From the NCBI GenBank assembly GCA_963851025.1, contig CAWKOA010000008.1, positions 186,001-250,000 on the forward strand: a stretch of DNA of 64,000 nucleotides. Reading direction: 5' to 3'. The notes under the pieces were generated by a model that saw nothing but the letters and a program-made list of their open reading frames with translations, searched no databases and had not been told where the DNA came from. A program made the translations under genes and the position numbers. The stretch's first letter is position 1; the number at the start of each line of letters is the position of its first letter. The stretch comes from RYN-230 sp963851025 (GTDB taxonomy: Bacteria > Actinomycetota > Actinomycetes > Streptosporangiales > Streptosporangiaceae). Shown one piece after another: positions 63,365 through 64,000 of the stretch.

Positions 63365-64000
63365 TCAGCCGTAGTCGCGGGCGTACTCCTGGGCCAGCGC
63401 GAGCACCTCGTTGACGTACCAGGTGGCGTGGTTGTAGGCGAAGACGGCCCCGTGCAGCCCGCTGGGTGAGCCCGCCCCGGCCGCGCACAGCAGCCGGGCG
63501 GCCGCCGGGACCGCGTCGAACGGGTCCATGATGTCCGGCGTCCCGGTCTCGCCGAACGCCGTGATCCCCCATTCCCGCCAGGTCGAGGGCAGGAACTGCA
63601 TGGGGCCCAGCGCCCCGGCGCTGGACGGGCCCATATTGCTCCCGTCACCGCTCTCGATCTGCCCGATGGCGGCCAGCACCGTCCAGGACAGGCCCGGGCA
63701 GTACCGGGTGGCCGACGCCTGGAACAGCTGCAGGTACGTCGAGGGGCGGCTGCTGCCCGCGGCGGTGTCCACCGGCAGCCGCTGCTGCGCGGGCCGCAGG
63801 CTGACCACGGTGGCGGAGCGGCCCGCGATGGCGCGCACCGCCTTCATCAGCCGGGCCGTGCTGACCCCCGGCGCGCTGACCAGGGCCAGCACCCCGGGCA
63901 CCAGGCCGAGCTGGGCCGAGGCCTGGTTACTGACCAGCGCGCCGATACCCGAGATGCCCAGCGGCGCCGACCCGCCGAAGATCAGCTGTTCCCGGGTGGC
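63365..64000 (-). CDS. Lytic transglycosylase (SLT-type), N-terminus outside window
   Basis: The frame is open to the window edge, giving at least 211 residues with the N-terminus missing. The catalytic glutamate is in LAAIGQIESGDGSN, followed by AGALGPMQFLPSTWREWG and HGAVFAYNHATWYVNEVLAL, the usual order in lytic murein transglycosylases that cleave peptidoglycan. The upstream part (SAPGVSTARLMKAVRAIAGR) looks like the exported, less conserved region. Lies 34 bp before the ferrochelatase start. Confidence 0.88.
   Translation of the reverse strand, partial: ATREQLIFGGSAPLGISGIGALVSNQASAQLGLVPGVLALVSAPGVSTARLMKAVRAIAGRSATVVSLRPAQQRLPVDTAAGSSRPSTYLQLFQASATRYCPGLSWTVLAAIGQIESGDGSNMGPSSAGALGPMQFLPSTWREWGITAFGETGTPDIMDPFDAVPAAARLLCAAGAGSPSGLHGAVFAYNHATWYVNEVLALAQEYARDYG

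Overview
The window is about 64 kb of very GC-rich DNA with long open frames on both strands, and the gene content is that of an actinomycete (Actinomycetota; Streptomyces/Streptosporangiales-like, no genus can be read from it). Pointers are an MshC-type mycothiol ligase, a DUF4193 protein, a DUF574 methyltransferase, a 'conservon' set (sensor kinase, roadblock, DUF742, GTPase), an F420/PPOX-type protein, a short-form CspA and an actinobacterial ferrochelatase with C-terminal cysteines. It reads as ordinary chromosome rather than plasmid or prophage.

Layout. 1-4.7 kb (minus): a sugar-acid catabolic operon, GntR regulator > DapA-type keto-deoxy-acid dehydratase > IlvD/Edd-type dehydratase > secreted GH28 polygalacturonase (cut by the window edge). 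4.9-18 kb: a DUF574 methyltransferase and a putrescine/polyamine module: FAD amine oxidoreductase, two PotD-like binding proteins, PotB, PotC, PotA, aminobutyraldehyde-type dehydrogenase (all minus), then divergent Lrp/AsnC regulator, class III aminotransferase and a DMT transporter (plus). 18-25 kb: expansin-like protein, PPOX protein, a coupled pair of unknown small/membrane proteins, a large secreted protein, CspA, a GSA-like aminotransferase. 25-30 kb: a Pro/Tyr-repeat protein with an RsbW-like ATPase domain, then LacI regulator and secreted GH16 glucanase behind a promoter with two LacI-type operators. 30-35 kb: PhzF, two methyltransferases, MshC, and a 650-bp non-coding stretch with six identical 12-mers. 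34.8-39.5 kb: a sulfide/persulfide module (SQR, DsrC/TusE-like, DsrE2, persulfide dioxygenase-rhodanese, CstR-like repressor, CDF-type transporter) with two copies of the operator ATACCC-N4-GGGTAT. 39.6-42 kb: GH2 beta-glucuronidase, an isolated phage-tail-like protein, tRNA-Met. 42-49 kb: a conservon whose BCD part is tandemly duplicated. 49.5-64 kb: acyl-CoA dehydrogenase, zinc-ribbon/FHA protein, amino-acid permease coupled to an acetamidase/formamidase, PadR pair, aldo/keto reductase, amidohydrolase, phosphoesterase lipoprotein, DUF4193, a degenerate protein kinase, inositol monophosphatase, ferrochelatase, lytic transglycosylase.

A general warning: at least sixteen otherwise well conserved genes change reading frame once or several times, typically at G/C runs. 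The simplest reading is uncorrected single-base indels in a long-read or draft assembly. I annotate these as single genes with the shift positions given, and treat none of them as a proven pseudogene except the truncated kinase tail inside the duplication.
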